NCBI GenBank assembly: GCA_902581445.1
Contig: CACHOG010000002.1
Span: 140,533-204,532 of the forward strand
Length of the DNA stretch: 64,000 nucleotides
Reading direction: 5' to 3'
DNA from: an uncultured Pelagibacteraceae bacterium
Lineage (GTDB): Bacteria > Pseudomonadota > Alphaproteobacteria > Pelagibacterales > Pelagibacteraceae
Shown: positions 20,775-30,397 of the stretch, piece by piece
Position numbering within the stretch: position 1 is the first letter of the stretch
Layout of the letters: each line of letters starts with the position of its first letter
Translations under genes and position numbers: made by a program
The notes under the pieces: generated by a model
Database searches by the model: none
What the model saw: the letters and a program-made list of their open reading frames with translations, nothing else
Told to the model about the DNA's origin: nothing

Positions 20775-22403
20775 TCAGTTTAGCTCCTTGGCCTTTTTTC
20801 TTAATTCAAATTTTTGGATTTTTCCTGTTGATGTTTTTGGTAATTCACAAAACTCAATTTTTTTTGGAACTTTAAATTTTGCCAACGTTTCCTTGCAAAA
20901 ATCAATTAATTCTTTTTCTGTGGTTGGTTTATCTTTTACAGCTTCTATAAATGCACACGGCACTTCGCCCCATTTTTCGTCTGGTTTTGCTACAACAGCA
21001 GCAATTGATACAGAGGGATGTTTAGCTAATGTATTTTCAATTTCTATAGATGAAATATTTTCACCACCAGAAATAATGATGTCTTTTGATCTATCTTGTA
21101 TTTTAATATAACCATCTGGGTGCATTACTGCTAAATCCCCTGAATGAAACCAACCATCTTTCATTGCTTTATCAGTTGCATCTTTATCTTTAAAATATCC
21201 TTTCATAACAACATTTCCTCTTATCATTATTTCTCCAATGGTTTTTCCATCTCTTGGAACTTCTTTCATGGTTTCAGGATCCATAATTGTAACACCTTCA
21301 GTGTTTGGATATCTTACTCCTTGTCTCGCTTTTATCTCGTTTTGTTTTTCTTCTTCAAATGCATTCCAGTCATCATTCCAAGCACATTGTGTTACATGAC
21401 CATAGGTTTCGGTTAAACCGTAAACATGCATAACCTCAAAACCCAAACTTTTCATTTTTTTGAAAATTATGCTTGGAGGAGGTGCGCCTGCAGTGAGAAC
21501 ATAAACTTTATTTTTCAATTTTTTTCTGTCTGTCTCTGGAGCACCTGTAATCATATTTAAAACTATAGGAGCACCACCAAAGTGAGTTACATTATATTTA
21601 TCTATTAATTCAAATATTTTTTTGACATCAATATTTCTTAAACAAATTGTTCTTCCATTTAACATTGGTACAGTCCATGGATAACACCATCCATTACAAT
21701 GAAACATAGGAACAATAGTTAAAAAATTCAATCTGTTTGGCATATTCCATGCCGTAGCGCTTCCTGTTGACATTAAATATGAACCTCTATGATGATAAAC
21801 AACTCCTTTAGGGTTTCCTGTTGTCCCTGAAGTATAACTAAGTGTAATTGCTTCCCACTCATCATCTGGCATTCTCCACTTATAATCTTCGTCTCCAGAA
21901 TTAAGGAATTCCTCATATTCTAGATCACCAATTTTTTCTAACTTAGATTGATCAGCATATTTATCATGTATGTCGATTATGGTAATTTTTTTATTCAAAG
22001 TGGATAAAGCTTTTTTAACTTCTGTATGTAATTGTCTATCAACAACTAATACTTTGGCTTCACTGTGTTCTAAAATATATGCAATTGTCTTAGCATCTAA
22101 ACGAATATTAATTGTATTAAGAATTGCACCAGTCATTGGGACTGAATAATGTGCTTCGAAAATTTCTGGAGTATTAAAAGCTAAGAATGAAACTGTGTCT
22201 CCTTTTTTAATTCCTATTTTTTCTAATGCACTTGCAAATTTAATGCATCTTTTATAAACCTGCATCCAGGTATATTTTCTATCTTCGTAAATAATTGCTT
22301 CATAATTTGGATAAATATCTTTTGCTCTATTTAAAAATGTAAGAGGGGTCAAAGGTACATGGTTGGCCTTGTTTTTATCAAGATTTGTCTCGTAATGATT
22401 CAT
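20775..22403 (-). CDS. dmdB: Methylmercaptopropionate-CoA ligase (acyl-CoA synthetase)
   Basis: This is an ANL-superfamily adenylating enzyme, 542 residues. It carries the AMP-binding signature YTSGTTGNPKG, the YGLTETYG block, GWFHSGDLAVMHPDGY, DRSKDIIISGGENIS and the C-terminal catalytic lysine region PKTSTGKIQKFELR. The family includes medium-chain and MMPA-CoA ligases. The DmdB role (activating the product of DmdA) is inferred from its position three bases after dmdC and two genes before dmdA. It overlaps the hydrolase start region. Generic fatty-acid CoA ligase activity remains possible. Confidence 0.87.
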   Translation of the reverse strand: MNHYETNLDKNKANHVPLTPLTFLNRAKDIYPNYEAIIYEDRKYTWMQVYKRCIKFASALEKIGIKKGDTVSFLAFNTPEIFEAHYSVPMTGAILNTINIRLDAKTIAYILEHSEAKVLVVDRQLHTEVKKALSTLNKKITIIDIHDKYADQSKLEKIGDLEYEEFLNSGDEDYKWRMPDDEWEAITLSYTSGTTGNPKGVVYHHRGSYLMSTGSATAWNMPNRLNFLTIVPMFHCNGWCYPWTVPMLNGRTICLRNIDVKKIFELIDKYNVTHFGGAPIVLNMITGAPETDRKKLKNKVYVLTAGAPPPSIIFKKMKSLGFEVMHVYGLTETYGHVTQCAWNDDWNAFEEEKQNEIKARQGVRYPNTEGVTIMDPETMKEVPRDGKTIGEIMIRGNVVMKGYFKDKDATDKAMKDGWFHSGDLAVMHPDGYIKIQDRSKDIIISGGENISSIEIENTLAKHPSVSIAAVVAKPDEKWGEVPCAFIEAVKDKPTTEKELIDFCKETLAKFKVPKKIEFCELPKTSTGKIQKFELRKKAKELN

Positions 22404-22406
22404 GAA

Positions 22407-24173
22407 TTAATTAAATTTAAAATCCATTATGTAGCCACTACCAGAAACTGCACTAGTATAATGACTCTCTACTCTTGGTAGCACTCTATGAAAATAAAAT
22501 TTAGCTGTTTGTATTTTATCCTCATAGAATTTTTTATTATTTGATACTTCTTTAAAACTAACCTCTAAAACCTTCAACCATGAATGACCTAGTGCAACAT
22601 AACCGAGAACTTTTAAATAATCATTAGATGCAGCATTAGCATCATCTTTTGAGTCTTTAATCTTCTCTTTAATCCAAGTAGTAAAATCAATAAGTTTTTC
22701 TAAATAAATTTTTAATTTTTCTTGGTAGGGTTTTAATTCTGAGCTTTCAATTTCTATATCTTTTCTTAAAATATTGATGTAATTTTCAACAATATCTCCA
22801 TTTTTATTTATAAGTTTTCTAAAAACTAGATCTATAGCCTGAACTGAGTTGGTACCTTCGTAAATTGGTGTAATTCTGTTATCTCTATAAAGCTGTTCTA
22901 TACCCTGATCTTTTGTATAACCATAGCCTCCATGTATTTGCATTGCATCACTTGTTATTTCCATTCCTAAATCTGAAAATAGAGATTTTACTACTGGCGT
23001 CATTAGTGAAACTAAATCTGAAGCTTCCTGTTTTATTTTGGGCTCATTGTGATTTAGACTAACTTCCGTTTGTTGTGATAACCAAAAACATAAGGCTCTT
23101 TCACCCTCAATAATTGATTTCATGTTAAGTAATGATCTTCTAATATCTGCGTGTTCTATAATCAAATCTGCATTTCCATTTTGAGACTTGCTTGAATTGC
23201 TCTTACCTTGCTTTCTTTCTTTAGCATAGTTTAATGAATTTTGATAAGCAATCTCTGAAAGTCCTAAGCCTTGAATTCCTACAATTATTCTTTCTAAGTT
23301 CATCATAGTGAACATTGAATTAAGTCCTTTATTTTTTGGCCCGATCATATATCCAGTTGCTTCATCAAAATTTAAAACACAAGTTGCAGATCCTTTTATT
23401 CCCATTTTGTTTTCTATTGATCCTGTAGAAATACCGTTTTTTGGACCAACAGATCCGTTTTCTTTAACAATATATTTTGGAACAAGAAATAAACTAATGC
23501 CTTTAGTTCCTGGAGGTGAGTCTGAGGCTCTTGCAAGAACTAAATGTATAATGTTTTCAGTTAAATCATGATCACCAGATGTAATAAATATTTTTTGACC
23601 TGAAATTTTATAAGTGCCATCTTCTTGTTCATAGGCTTTTGTCTTAAGGATTCCAAGATCAGTGCCACAAACTGGTTCTGTAAGGCACATTGTTCCGCTC
23701 CATTTTCCTTCAACCATTTTTGGTAAATACATGTTTTTTATATCTTCAGATGCATGGTGACGAATACAGTTATAAGCACCTAATGTGAGTTCTGTATAAA
23801 GTTTGAAAGCTAAACTTGCCGAAGAAAGCATTTCATCAAAAAAAGCACTTACTGTTTTGGGCATCCCTTGACCACCATATTTTGGGTCACAAGATAAAGA
23901 CATCCATCCATCTTCAATAAATTTACTGTATGCTTCTTTATAACCTGGGGGTGTTCTAACAACACCATTTTCAAGTACTGCTGGATTTTCATCCCCAGCT
24001 TTAGCTAATGGTAAAATAATGTTTTGATTAATTTTAGCAGCCTCATCCAATATATCTTTTACTAGATCTGGAGTTATTTCTTTATATTTTTCAATCTCAT
24101 TATAGTTTTTGTTATTTCTCAACTTTTCATAAAGAAACATCATATCTTCAATTGGTGCTGTGTAAGTAGTCAT
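22407..24173 (-). CDS. dmdC: Methylmercaptopropionyl-CoA dehydrogenase (acyl-CoA dehydrogenase)
   Basis: This is a long-type acyl-CoA dehydrogenase of 588 residues that would desaturate methylmercaptopropionyl-CoA to methylthioacryloyl-CoA. FAD and substrate-binding segments CLTEPVCGTDLG and FITSGDHDL, the helix IHGGYGYTKDQGIEQLYRD and the catalytic base E439 in PIYEGTNSVQ match the DmdC/AidB-like long family. It begins with ATG after a 33-base gap behind leuB and is followed after three bases by dmdB. The DmdC assignment depends on the dmd gene neighbourhood. Confidence 0.88.
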   Translation of the reverse strand: MTTYTAPIEDMMFLYEKLRNNKNYNEIEKYKEITPDLVKDILDEAAKINQNIILPLAKAGDENPAVLENGVVRTPPGYKEAYSKFIEDGWMSLSCDPKYGGQGMPKTVSAFFDEMLSSASLAFKLYTELTLGAYNCIRHHASEDIKNMYLPKMVEGKWSGTMCLTEPVCGTDLGILKTKAYEQEDGTYKISGQKIFITSGDHDLTENIIHLVLARASDSPPGTKGISLFLVPKYIVKENGSVGPKNGISTGSIENKMGIKGSATCVLNFDEATGYMIGPKNKGLNSMFTMMNLERIIVGIQGLGLSEIAYQNSLNYAKERKQGKSNSSKSQNGNADLIIEHADIRRSLLNMKSIIEGERALCFWLSQQTEVSLNHNEPKIKQEASDLVSLMTPVVKSLFSDLGMEITSDAMQIHGGYGYTKDQGIEQLYRDNRITPIYEGTNSVQAIDLVFRKLINKNGDIVENYINILRKDIEIESSELKPYQEKLKIYLEKLIDFTTWIKEKIKDSKDDANAASNDYLKVLGYVALGHSWLKVLEVSFKEVSNNKKFYEDKIQTAKFYFHRVLPRVESHYTSAVSGSGYIMDFKFN

Positions 24174-24206
24174 AATTTTTAATAACTATAAAATATGTGA
24201 AATTAT

Positions 24207-25316
24207 TTATTTTTGCAATTGCGCAATAATTGCATCTCCCATTGCAGTTGTTGAAACTTCCTTATTTCCCTTAGAATATATGTCTTTTGTTCTTAATCCC
24301 ATATCTAAAACGCTTTGCACTGCAGTATCAATTTCCTTAGCTTCTTTTTCTAAATTCAAAGAATACCTTAGCGCCATAGAAAAACTCAAAATTGTTGCAA
24401 TTGGATTTGCAAGATTTTTACCAGCTATATCTGGTGCTGAACCATGAACAGGCTCATACATTGATCTAATATTTCCATTTTTATCTTTAGCACCTAAAGA
24501 TGCTGATGGCAAAAGACCTAAAGATCCAGTTAACATAGCTGCTTCATCAGAAAGTATATCTCCAAACAAGTTATCTGTAACAATCACGTCAAATTGCTTT
24601 GGATTTCTTAATAATTGCATAGCACAATTATCTGCCAACATATGTTCTAATTTAACTTCTTTAAATTCATTTTTGTGAGTTTCTGTTACTTCCTCTCTCC
24701 ATAATTGTCCTGCCTCCATAACATTTGATTTTTCACATGAGGTAACTTTATTATTTCTTTTTTTTGCTAAATCAAAAGCAACTCTTGCTACTCTTGCAAT
24801 TTCGCTTGAAGTATAAGTGTGAGTATTAACGCCTTTTCTCTCGCCGTTATCAATAGGTTTAATACCTCTTGGTTCTCCAAAATATATACCACCTGTTAGT
24901 TCTCTTACTATCATGATATCAAGACCGGAAACAATTTCTGGTTTAAGGCTCGAGGCATCAACTAGCTGCTTAAAACAAATTGCTGGTCTAAGGTTAGCAA
25001 ATAATTTTAATTCTTTTCTTAATTTTAATAAAGCTCTCTCAGGTTTTTTTGAAAAATCTAAATTATCCCATTTAGGCCCACCCACTGCACCTAAAATTAC
25101 TGCCTCACTTTCAAGAGCTTTGTAAAATACCTCATCAGTTATTGGAGTACCATGCTTATCATAGGCCGCTCCTCCAACTAAATCTTCATCTATTTCAAAA
25201 TCAAGAGATCTTTTACTATTAAGCCAATTAATTATTTTTTTTACCTCTGATACAACCTCTGTACCAATTCCATCACCTGGTAATAGTAAAATTTTTCTTT
25301 TCTTAACTTTAATCAT
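24207..25316 (-). CDS. leuB: 3-isopropylmalate dehydrogenase
   Basis: It oxidatively decarboxylates 3-isopropylmalate in leucine synthesis with NAD. The N-terminal LLLPGDGIG, the [15 protein letters not shown] block, the metal-binding [13 protein letters not shown] and [15 protein letters not shown] are all visible. I chose the ATG at 25314-25316, which yields 369 residues and the usual N-terminus and overlaps the leuD stop by eight bases. A TTG 13 codons upstream would add a non-conserved stretch overlapping leuD further. It is the last gene of leuC-leuD-leuB. Confidence 0.95.
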   Translation of the reverse strand: MIKVKKRKILLLPGDGIGTEVVSEVKKIINWLNSKRSLDFEIDEDLVGGAAYDKHGTPITDEVFYKALESEAVILGAVGGPKWDNLDFSKKPERALLKLRKELKLFANLRPAICFKQLVDASSLKPEIVSGLDIMIVRELTGGIYFGEPRGIKPIDNGERKGVNTHTYTSSEIARVARVAFDLAKKRNNKVTSCEKSNVMEAGQLWREEVTETHKNEFKEVKLEHMLADNCAMQLLRNPKQFDVIVTDNLFGDILSDEAAMLTGSLGLLPSASLGAKDKNGNIRSMYEPVHGSAPDIAGKNLANPIATILSFSMALRYSLNLEKEAKEIDTAVQSVLDMGLRTKDIYSKGNKEVSTTAMGDAIIAQLQK

Positions 25317-25914
25317 TAAAAATCCATGGCCTATTTGAAGATAATTTTTTTTCAAATTCAGTAATTTTCGGATTTTTTTCTAGTGAAAGAGCGATATCAT
25401 CTAGTCCTTCAATTAAACACTTTTTTTTGAATTGATCTATTTCAAAATCAATCTCATTATTTCCAAAAGTAATTTTTTGTTTTTCAAGGTTAACAATAAT
25501 CTCTTCTTTTCTTTTTGAGTATTCAGAGAGTTCTTTTATTTTAGCTTCTGGAAGCACAATTGGTAAAATTCCATTTTTAAAACAATTATTATAAAAAATG
25601 TCTGCATAACTTGAGCTAATAACGCATGTTATTCCAAAATCAAGTAAAGCCCAGGGCGCATGTTCTCTGGAAGATCCACAACCAAAGTTTTTACCGGCAA
25701 TTAAGATATTAGTATCGTTAAATGGACTAGTATTCAAAATAAAATCGTCGTTTGGTGTACCTTGTTCATTATATCTCATTTCATAAAATAAATTTTTTCC
25801 AAGACCTGTTCTTTTGATGGTTTTTAAAAACTGCTTTGGAATTATCATATCTGTATCAATATTAACTATTGGAAGATATGCAGGTATACTTTTTATTGTT
25901 TTAAATTTTTGCAT
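25309..25914 (-). CDS. leuD: 3-isopropylmalate dehydratase small subunit
   Basis: This is the swivelling domain subunit of isopropylmalate isomerase, which pairs with LeuC. The family motif [17 protein letters not shown] is clear near residues 70-90, and the first residues include the [15 protein letters not shown] block. Length 201 is typical of the LeuD1 type. It directly abuts leuC with no gap and overlaps leuB, so the three genes are one unit with the rplS-trmD-rpsP genes ahead of them. Confidence 0.96.
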   Translation of the reverse strand: MQKFKTIKSIPAYLPIVNIDTDMIIPKQFLKTIKRTGLGKNLFYEMRYNEQGTPNDDFILNTSPFNDTNILIAGKNFGCGSSREHAPWALLDFGITCVISSSYADIFYNNCFKNGILPIVLPEAKIKELSEYSKRKEEIIVNLEKQKITFGNNEIDFEIDQFKKKCLIEGLDDIALSLEKNPKITEFEKKLSSNRPWIFND

Positions 25915-27318
25915 TTAATTTTGAAATTTTCTAACATCGTCTAAAGATCCTGATATTGCTGCTGCTGCAGCCATTCCAGGACTAACAAGATGTGTCCTCC
26001 CGCCTCTACCTTGACGTCCTTCAAAATTTCTATTTGAAGTAGATGCACATCTTTCTTCAGGTTTTAATTTATCAGCATTCATCGCTAAGCACATAGAACA
26101 TCCAGGTTCTCTCCAATCAAAACCTGAGTCTTTGAACACTTTATCTAAACCTTCTTGTTCAGCCTGTTGTTTCACCAGTCCAGAGCCAGGAACTACCATA
26201 GCATATACATGTTGTGCTACTTTTTTGTTCTTAACTATTTTTGCTGCATCTCTTAGGTCCTCAATTCTACCGTTTGTACAACTTCCGATAAAAACTTTAT
26301 CTATCTTAACATCCTTTATAGCTGTGCCAGGTTTTAAACCCATATATTTTAATGATCTCTCTATTGAATTTTTTCTATCCTCATCCGCTTCGTTTTCTGG
26401 ATTTGGTATCCTTCCATCTATAGATATGACATCTTGTGGAGAAGTTCCCCATGTTACCATTGGCATAATATCTTTTCCATCTAAAGTAACTTCTTTATCA
26501 AAATTAGCATCACCATCAGATTTTAATTTACTCCAATAATCTAATGCTTTATCCCAATTTTCTTTTTTAGGAGACATTGGTCTGCCATTTAAATAATTAA
26601 ATATTTTTTCATCTGGCTCGATTAATCCTGCTCTTGCACCTCCCTCAATAGTCATATTACAAATTGTCATTCTTTGCTCTACACTAAGTGATGAGATTAA
26701 GCTTCCTGCGTACTCAATTACATAACCAGTTCCACCTGCAGTACCAATTTTACCAATGATCTGTAGAATAACATCTTTAGATGTGACCCCGATCGACAAC
26801 TTTCCATCCACTTTAATACGAAAGTTTTTTGATTTTTTTTGAACTAAAGTTTGTGTAGCTAATACGTGCTCTACTTCAGAAGTTCCTATGCCAAAAGCTA
26901 GAGATCCAAAAGCTCCGTGTGTTGCTGTGTGACTATCTCCACAAACAATTATACTTCCTGGCTGTGTAAATCCTTGCTCAGGTCCAATTATATGGACTAT
27001 CCCTTGTCTTTTGTCATTCATTCCAAAAAGCTTTATTCCAAATTCATCACAGTTTTTTTCTAAAGTTTCCACTTGAAGCTTAGACTCTTCATCAGAAATT
27101 CCTTTAGATCTATCAGATGTTGGAACGTTGTGGTCTGCAACAGCTAATGTCAGATTTGGTTGTCTTACTTTTCTATTAGAGTTTCTCAATCCTTCAAATG
27201 CTTGCGGGCTAGTAACTTCATGAACTAAATGTCTGTCAACATAAAGTAAAGATGTTCCGTCATCTTGTGTATGCACAAGATGATCATCCCAGATTTTATC
27301 GTATAAAGTTTTAGACAT
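25915..27318 (-). CDS. leuC: 3-isopropylmalate dehydratase large subunit
   Basis: This is the aconitase-superfamily subunit with a [4Fe-4S] cluster that isomerises 2- to 3-isopropylmalate. The cluster cysteines are in FIGSCTNGR and [24 protein letters not shown] and the [21 protein letters not shown] end are also typical. Length 467 is normal. It begins only 11 bases after rplS, so it may be read through from the ribosomal protein operon. No leucine attenuator (leader peptide with Leu codons) fits in that gap. Confidence 0.97.
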   Translation of the reverse strand: MSKTLYDKIWDDHLVHTQDDGTSLLYVDRHLVHEVTSPQAFEGLRNSNRKVRQPNLTLAVADHNVPTSDRSKGISDEESKLQVETLEKNCDEFGIKLFGMNDKRQGIVHIIGPEQGFTQPGSIIVCGDSHTATHGAFGSLAFGIGTSEVEHVLATQTLVQKKSKNFRIKVDGKLSIGVTSKDVILQIIGKIGTAGGTGYVIEYAGSLISSLSVEQRMTICNMTIEGGARAGLIEPDEKIFNYLNGRPMSPKKENWDKALDYWSKLKSDGDANFDKEVTLDGKDIMPMVTWGTSPQDVISIDGRIPNPENEADEDRKNSIERSLKYMGLKPGTAIKDVKIDKVFIGSCTNGRIEDLRDAAKIVKNKKVAQHVYAMVVPGSGLVKQQAEQEGLDKVFKDSGFDWREPGCSMCLAMNADKLKPEERCASTSNRNFEGRQGRGGRTHLVSPGMAAAAAISGSLDDVRKFQN

Positions 27319-27329
27319 CAGAAAAAAAA

Positions 27330-27872
27330 TTATTTTTTGTCTTTTAGATTTTCTTTTGGAATTTCTGCTTTTGGAGTTTCAGTTTTTTTTTCAACTTTTT
27401 TGGCTGTCTCTGTTGAGGAAGTTTCTTTCTCTGCTATTTTATCTTCTTTAGAAACCACAACATTTTCCTCATTTACAGTTTCCGGTTTTGTTTCAACATC
27501 GATACCTATCTTTTTTCTAATTTTCTCGGCTATCCTTGCAGATTTACCAGTCCTGTCTCTTAGATAGTATAATTTTGCTCTCCTTACTTTTCCAGACCTT
27601 ACAACTTTGATTGAGTCGACTATTGGGCTATATAATGCAAAGGTTCTTTCTACTCCTTCACCAAAAGATATTTTTCTCACAGTAAATGAAGAGTTTATAT
27701 CTCTATTTTTTTTTGCAATGCAAACTCCTTCAAAATACTGAATTCTATCTCTTTTTCCCTCAGTAATTCTTACTCCAATTTTAACTATATCACCAGTGTA
27801 GAACTCTGGATGTTTCTTTTCAGCGGCAATTTTTTTTACATTTGCTTGGTTAATTTCCTCAATATTTTTCAT
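27330..27872 (-). CDS. rplS: Ribosomal protein L19 with charged C-terminal tail
   Basis: L19 sits at the interface of the large and small ribosomal subunits. The core ends at about residue 125 ([20 protein letters not shown]). A tail of roughly 50-55 residues made mostly of Lys, Glu, Thr and Val follows, about half as long again as the core. The ATG at 27870-27872 gives the conserved [13 protein letters not shown] start, and a TTG five codons upstream is less likely. It follows trmD closely in the rpsP-trmD-rplS order common in bacteria. Confidence 0.95.
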   Translation of the reverse strand: MKNIEEINQANVKKIAAEKKHPEFYTGDIVKIGVRITEGKRDRIQYFEGVCIAKKNRDINSSFTVRKISFGEGVERTFALYSPIVDSIKVVRSGKVRRAKLYYLRDRTGKSARIAEKIRKKIGIDVETKPETVNEENVVVSKEDKIAEKETSSTETAKKVEKKTETPKAEIPKENLKDKK

Positions 27873-27888
27873 GTTAAAGTTTATCAAT

Positions 27889-28578
27889 TTAATTTTTTTT
27901 ATTATATTTTTGCCATAAATCTGGTCTTCGGTGGCGTGTTATAGCCTTTGATTGGGTTAAACGCCAGTCTTTAATTTTCGCGTGATCTCCTGATAAAAGC
28001 ACATTTGGAACGCTTTTTTCCTCCCAAATTTGAGGCTTTGTATACTGTGGATACTCTAATAAACCATTTTCAAAACTTTCCTCGTTTTTAGATTCCTCGT
28101 TACCAATTACACCTGGTATCAATCTCAATATAGCATCTAAAAAAACATACGAAGCTGACTCGCCTCCAGATAAAACGAAGTCACCAATACTTATCTCTTC
28201 TATTTCTCTATTATCTAAAACTCTTTGATCGATACCTTCAAAATGTCCACAAATTAGATTTACTTTATTTTCTTTTGATATTTCTTTTGCAATATTTTGA
28301 TTAAATACTTTACCCCTAGGGGAAAGGTAAAAAATTTTCTCCCCATTTTTAATATTTGCATCTAAAGATTTTGCGACAACATCCGGTTTTAGAAGCATTC
28401 CTGATCCACCACCATACGGTGTATCATCAACTGTTTTGTGCTTATCTAAAGCATATTCCCTAATATCAACAGTTTTTAAATCCCATATTTTTTTTTCCAT
28501 AGCTTTTCCGTACAGACCTTTATCAAGTGGTCCAGGAAAAAAATCAGGATAAAGAGTAAATACTTGAGCGATAAACAT
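27889..28578 (-). CDS. trmD: tRNA (guanine37-N1)-methyltransferase
   Basis: TrmD methylates G37 of tRNAs with SAM and prevents +1 frameshifting. The knot-type fold signatures [26 protein letters not shown] and [14 protein letters not shown] are clear, and the C-terminal domain ends with [20 protein letters not shown]. Length 229 is usual. It starts two bases after rpsP and is followed by rplS, which supports co-expression with ribosomal proteins. Confidence 0.98.
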   Translation of the reverse strand: MFIAQVFTLYPDFFPGPLDKGLYGKAMEKKIWDLKTVDIREYALDKHKTVDDTPYGGGSGMLLKPDVVAKSLDANIKNGEKIFYLSPRGKVFNQNIAKEISKENKVNLICGHFEGIDQRVLDNREIEEISIGDFVLSGGESASYVFLDAILRLIPGVIGNEESKNEESFENGLLEYPQYTKPQIWEEKSVPNVLLSGDHAKIKDWRLTQSKAITRHRRPDLWQKYNKKN

Positions 28579-28580
28579 TT

Positions 28581-29012
28581 TTATTTTTTCTCTTCTTGTT
28601 TAGGTGCTTCCTTTGGAGCATCAGCTTTTTTCTCTTCTTGTTTAGGTGCTTCCTTTGGAGCATCAGCTTTTTTCTCTTCTTGTTTAGGAGCTTCATCTTT
28701 AGCTTCTTTTTTTCTTTCTTTTTTTGGAACAGCCTTTAAAGGATTATTACCTTTCGCTGGCATTTCCATTAATTGATTTTCTCCGAGAATTCTCGCTACA
28801 CGCATAGTCGGTTTAGCACCTTGGCTTAACCAATATTTAATTCTCTCAGATTGTAAACCGACTCTTTCCTTCTTCTCCTTCGGTAAAAGTGGATTAAAAA
28901 AACCAAGTTTCTCTATAAATCTTCCATCTCTTGGAAACCTGCTATCTGCAACAACAATTTTGTAAACAGGTCTTTTTTTTGTTCCTCCCATTGATAACCT
29001 TAACTTTAACAT
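28581..29012 (-). CDS. rpsP: Ribosomal protein S16 with tandem-repeat C-terminal tail
   Basis: This small-subunit assembly protein has a canonical core up to about residue 82 (MLKLRLSMGGTKKRPVYKIV to VARILGENQLM). It then continues for some 60 residues in a Lys, Glu, Ala and Pro-rich tail. The tail holds a 14-residue unit (KQEEKKADAPKEAP) repeated in tandem, encoded by a 42-base DNA repeat. The start ATG is conserved. It follows ffh by 12 bases and leads trmD and rplS. Confidence 0.96.
   Translation of the reverse strand: MLKLRLSMGGTKKRPVYKIVVADSRFPRDGRFIEKLGFFNPLLPKEKKERVGLQSERIKYWLSQGAKPTMRVARILGENQLMEMPAKGNNPLKAVPKKERKKEAKDEAPKQEEKKADAPKEAPKQEEKKADAPKEAPKQEEKK
28584..28694. repeat. 42-base tandem repeat inside rpsP
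   Basis: Two units identical by eye (28584-28625 and 28626-28667) and a third partial, partly diverged one (28668 to about 28694) encode the repeated K/E/A/P-rich segment of the S16 tail. The period of 42 bases keeps the reading frame, so copy number can change without frameshift. It is coding sequence and not a CRISPR, since there are no spacers. Confidence 0.9.
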
Positions 29013-29024
29013 TTTTCTCCTTTG

Positions 29025-30383
29025 TTATTTTATTTGATTAAAAAGTTCTGGCGGAATCCCTTTGTCTGCCAAACCTTTCATATTTCCTTTAGACATCTTC
29101 TTCATCATTTCAGACATCATTTTAAATTGTTTTAACAATTTATTGATAGTGGCAATGTCAGTACCTGAGCCATTAGCAATTCTTTTTTTTCTTGATCCGT
29201 CTATAATTTTTGGATTTACTCTTTCTTTTTTTGTCATAGATAAAATTACAGCCTCATTTTTGCTTACAATTTTTTCATCAACACCAGCTTGATCCATTTG
29301 ATTTTTTATTTTTGATACGCCAGGCAAAAAAGACATAATACCTTCAATTCCTCCCATCTTTTTCATCTGTCGTAGTTGAGAAAGATAATCATCTAATGAA
29401 AATTGGCCTTTTTTTAATTTCTCTTCAGTTTTCTTTAGGTTCTCTTCATCTAAGTCTTGTGTAGCTTTTTCAACAAGTGAAACTATGTCTCCCATACCAA
29501 GGATTCGGTTAGCGATTCTGTCAGGATGGAATTCTTCTAGGTTATCAATTTTTTCACCCACTCCTAAAAATTTAATTGGAACTTGAGATACATATTTCAT
29601 ACTCAAAGCTGCACCACCTCTTCCGTCACCATCAGATCTTGTAAGAACTATTCCTGTTAAATTAACAGTGCTTTTAAACTCTTTAGCAACATTTGCAGCT
29701 ACTTGACCAGTAAGAGAGTCTGCAACAAGTAAAGTTTCAGAGGGATTAATTGTTTGCTCAATTTGTTTAATTTCACTCATCATTTGTAGATCTATTTGTG
29801 TTCTTCCAGCTGTATCGAAAATTATTACTTCTGATCCGTTTAAATTTGCAGCACTAAGTGCACGTCTACAAATATCCAAAGGTTGTTGTCCTTCGACAAT
29901 GGGTAAAGTTAAAATATTATTTTGTTCACCTAACAATTTTAATTGTTCTTGAGCAGCTGGTCTGTAAACGTCCAAACTCACCATCATAATTTTTTTTTTG
30001 TTTACTTTTTCTATATGCTTTGCAATTTTTGCGGCGGAAGTAGTTTTACCTGATCCTTGCAAACCCACTAGCATCATTGTAACTGGTGGAACTGCATTAA
30101 GATTTATTTTTTCGGATTTACTTCCAAGTAAATTGACTAATTCATCGTAGACAATTTTAACAACCATTTGACCAGGTGAAGTTGATCTTACAATTTCTTT
30201 GCCCAATGCTTTAGGCTTAACATTTGCTATAAACTGCTTTGCAACATCTAAAGATACATCGGCTTCTAGAAGAGCTAACCGAATAGATCTTAATCCTTCG
30301 TCCACTTGTTTTTCATCAAGTGATGGCGCTTTTTTCAAAGAAGAAAAAATTTCCTCAAATTTATTTGTCAAATTTTCAAACAT
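29025..30383 (-). CDS. ffh: Signal recognition particle protein Ffh (SRP54)
   Basis: This GTPase binds signal sequences and SRP RNA and, with FtsY, delivers nascent membrane proteins to the translocon. The N domain is at about 1-90. G motifs are GLQGSGKTT (107-115), DTAGRTQ and TRSDGDGRGG, and a methionine-rich M domain lies at the C-terminus (MMSEMMKKMSKG). Length 452 is normal. The ATG has no Shine-Dalgarno match. The 14 bases before it are the end of a structured leader, which probably controls this gene. Confidence 0.97.
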   Translation of the reverse strand: MFENLTNKFEEIFSSLKKAPSLDEKQVDEGLRSIRLALLEADVSLDVAKQFIANVKPKALGKEIVRSTSPGQMVVKIVYDELVNLLGSKSEKINLNAVPPVTMMLVGLQGSGKTTSAAKIAKHIEKVNKKKIMMVSLDVYRPAAQEQLKLLGEQNNILTLPIVEGQQPLDICRRALSAANLNGSEVIIFDTAGRTQIDLQMMSEIKQIEQTINPSETLLVADSLTGQVAANVAKEFKSTVNLTGIVLTRSDGDGRGGAALSMKYVSQVPIKFLGVGEKIDNLEEFHPDRIANRILGMGDIVSLVEKATQDLDEENLKKTEEKLKKGQFSLDDYLSQLRQMKKMGGIEGIMSFLPGVSKIKNQMDQAGVDEKIVSKNEAVILSMTKKERVNPKIIDGSRKKRIANGSGTDIATINKLLKQFKMMSEMMKKMSKGNMKGLADKGIPPELFNQIK

Positions 30384-30397
30384 AATTTTACACAGCA

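Noticed and set aside
28584..28694. Short direct repeats as a possible CRISPR
   Set aside because: Units are adjacent without spacers and lie in frame in a coding gene.
28564..28776. Plus-strand frame with repeated Ser/Ala/Phe units
   Set aside because: It is the antisense of the 42-base repeat of rpsP. The repeat comes from the S16 tail.
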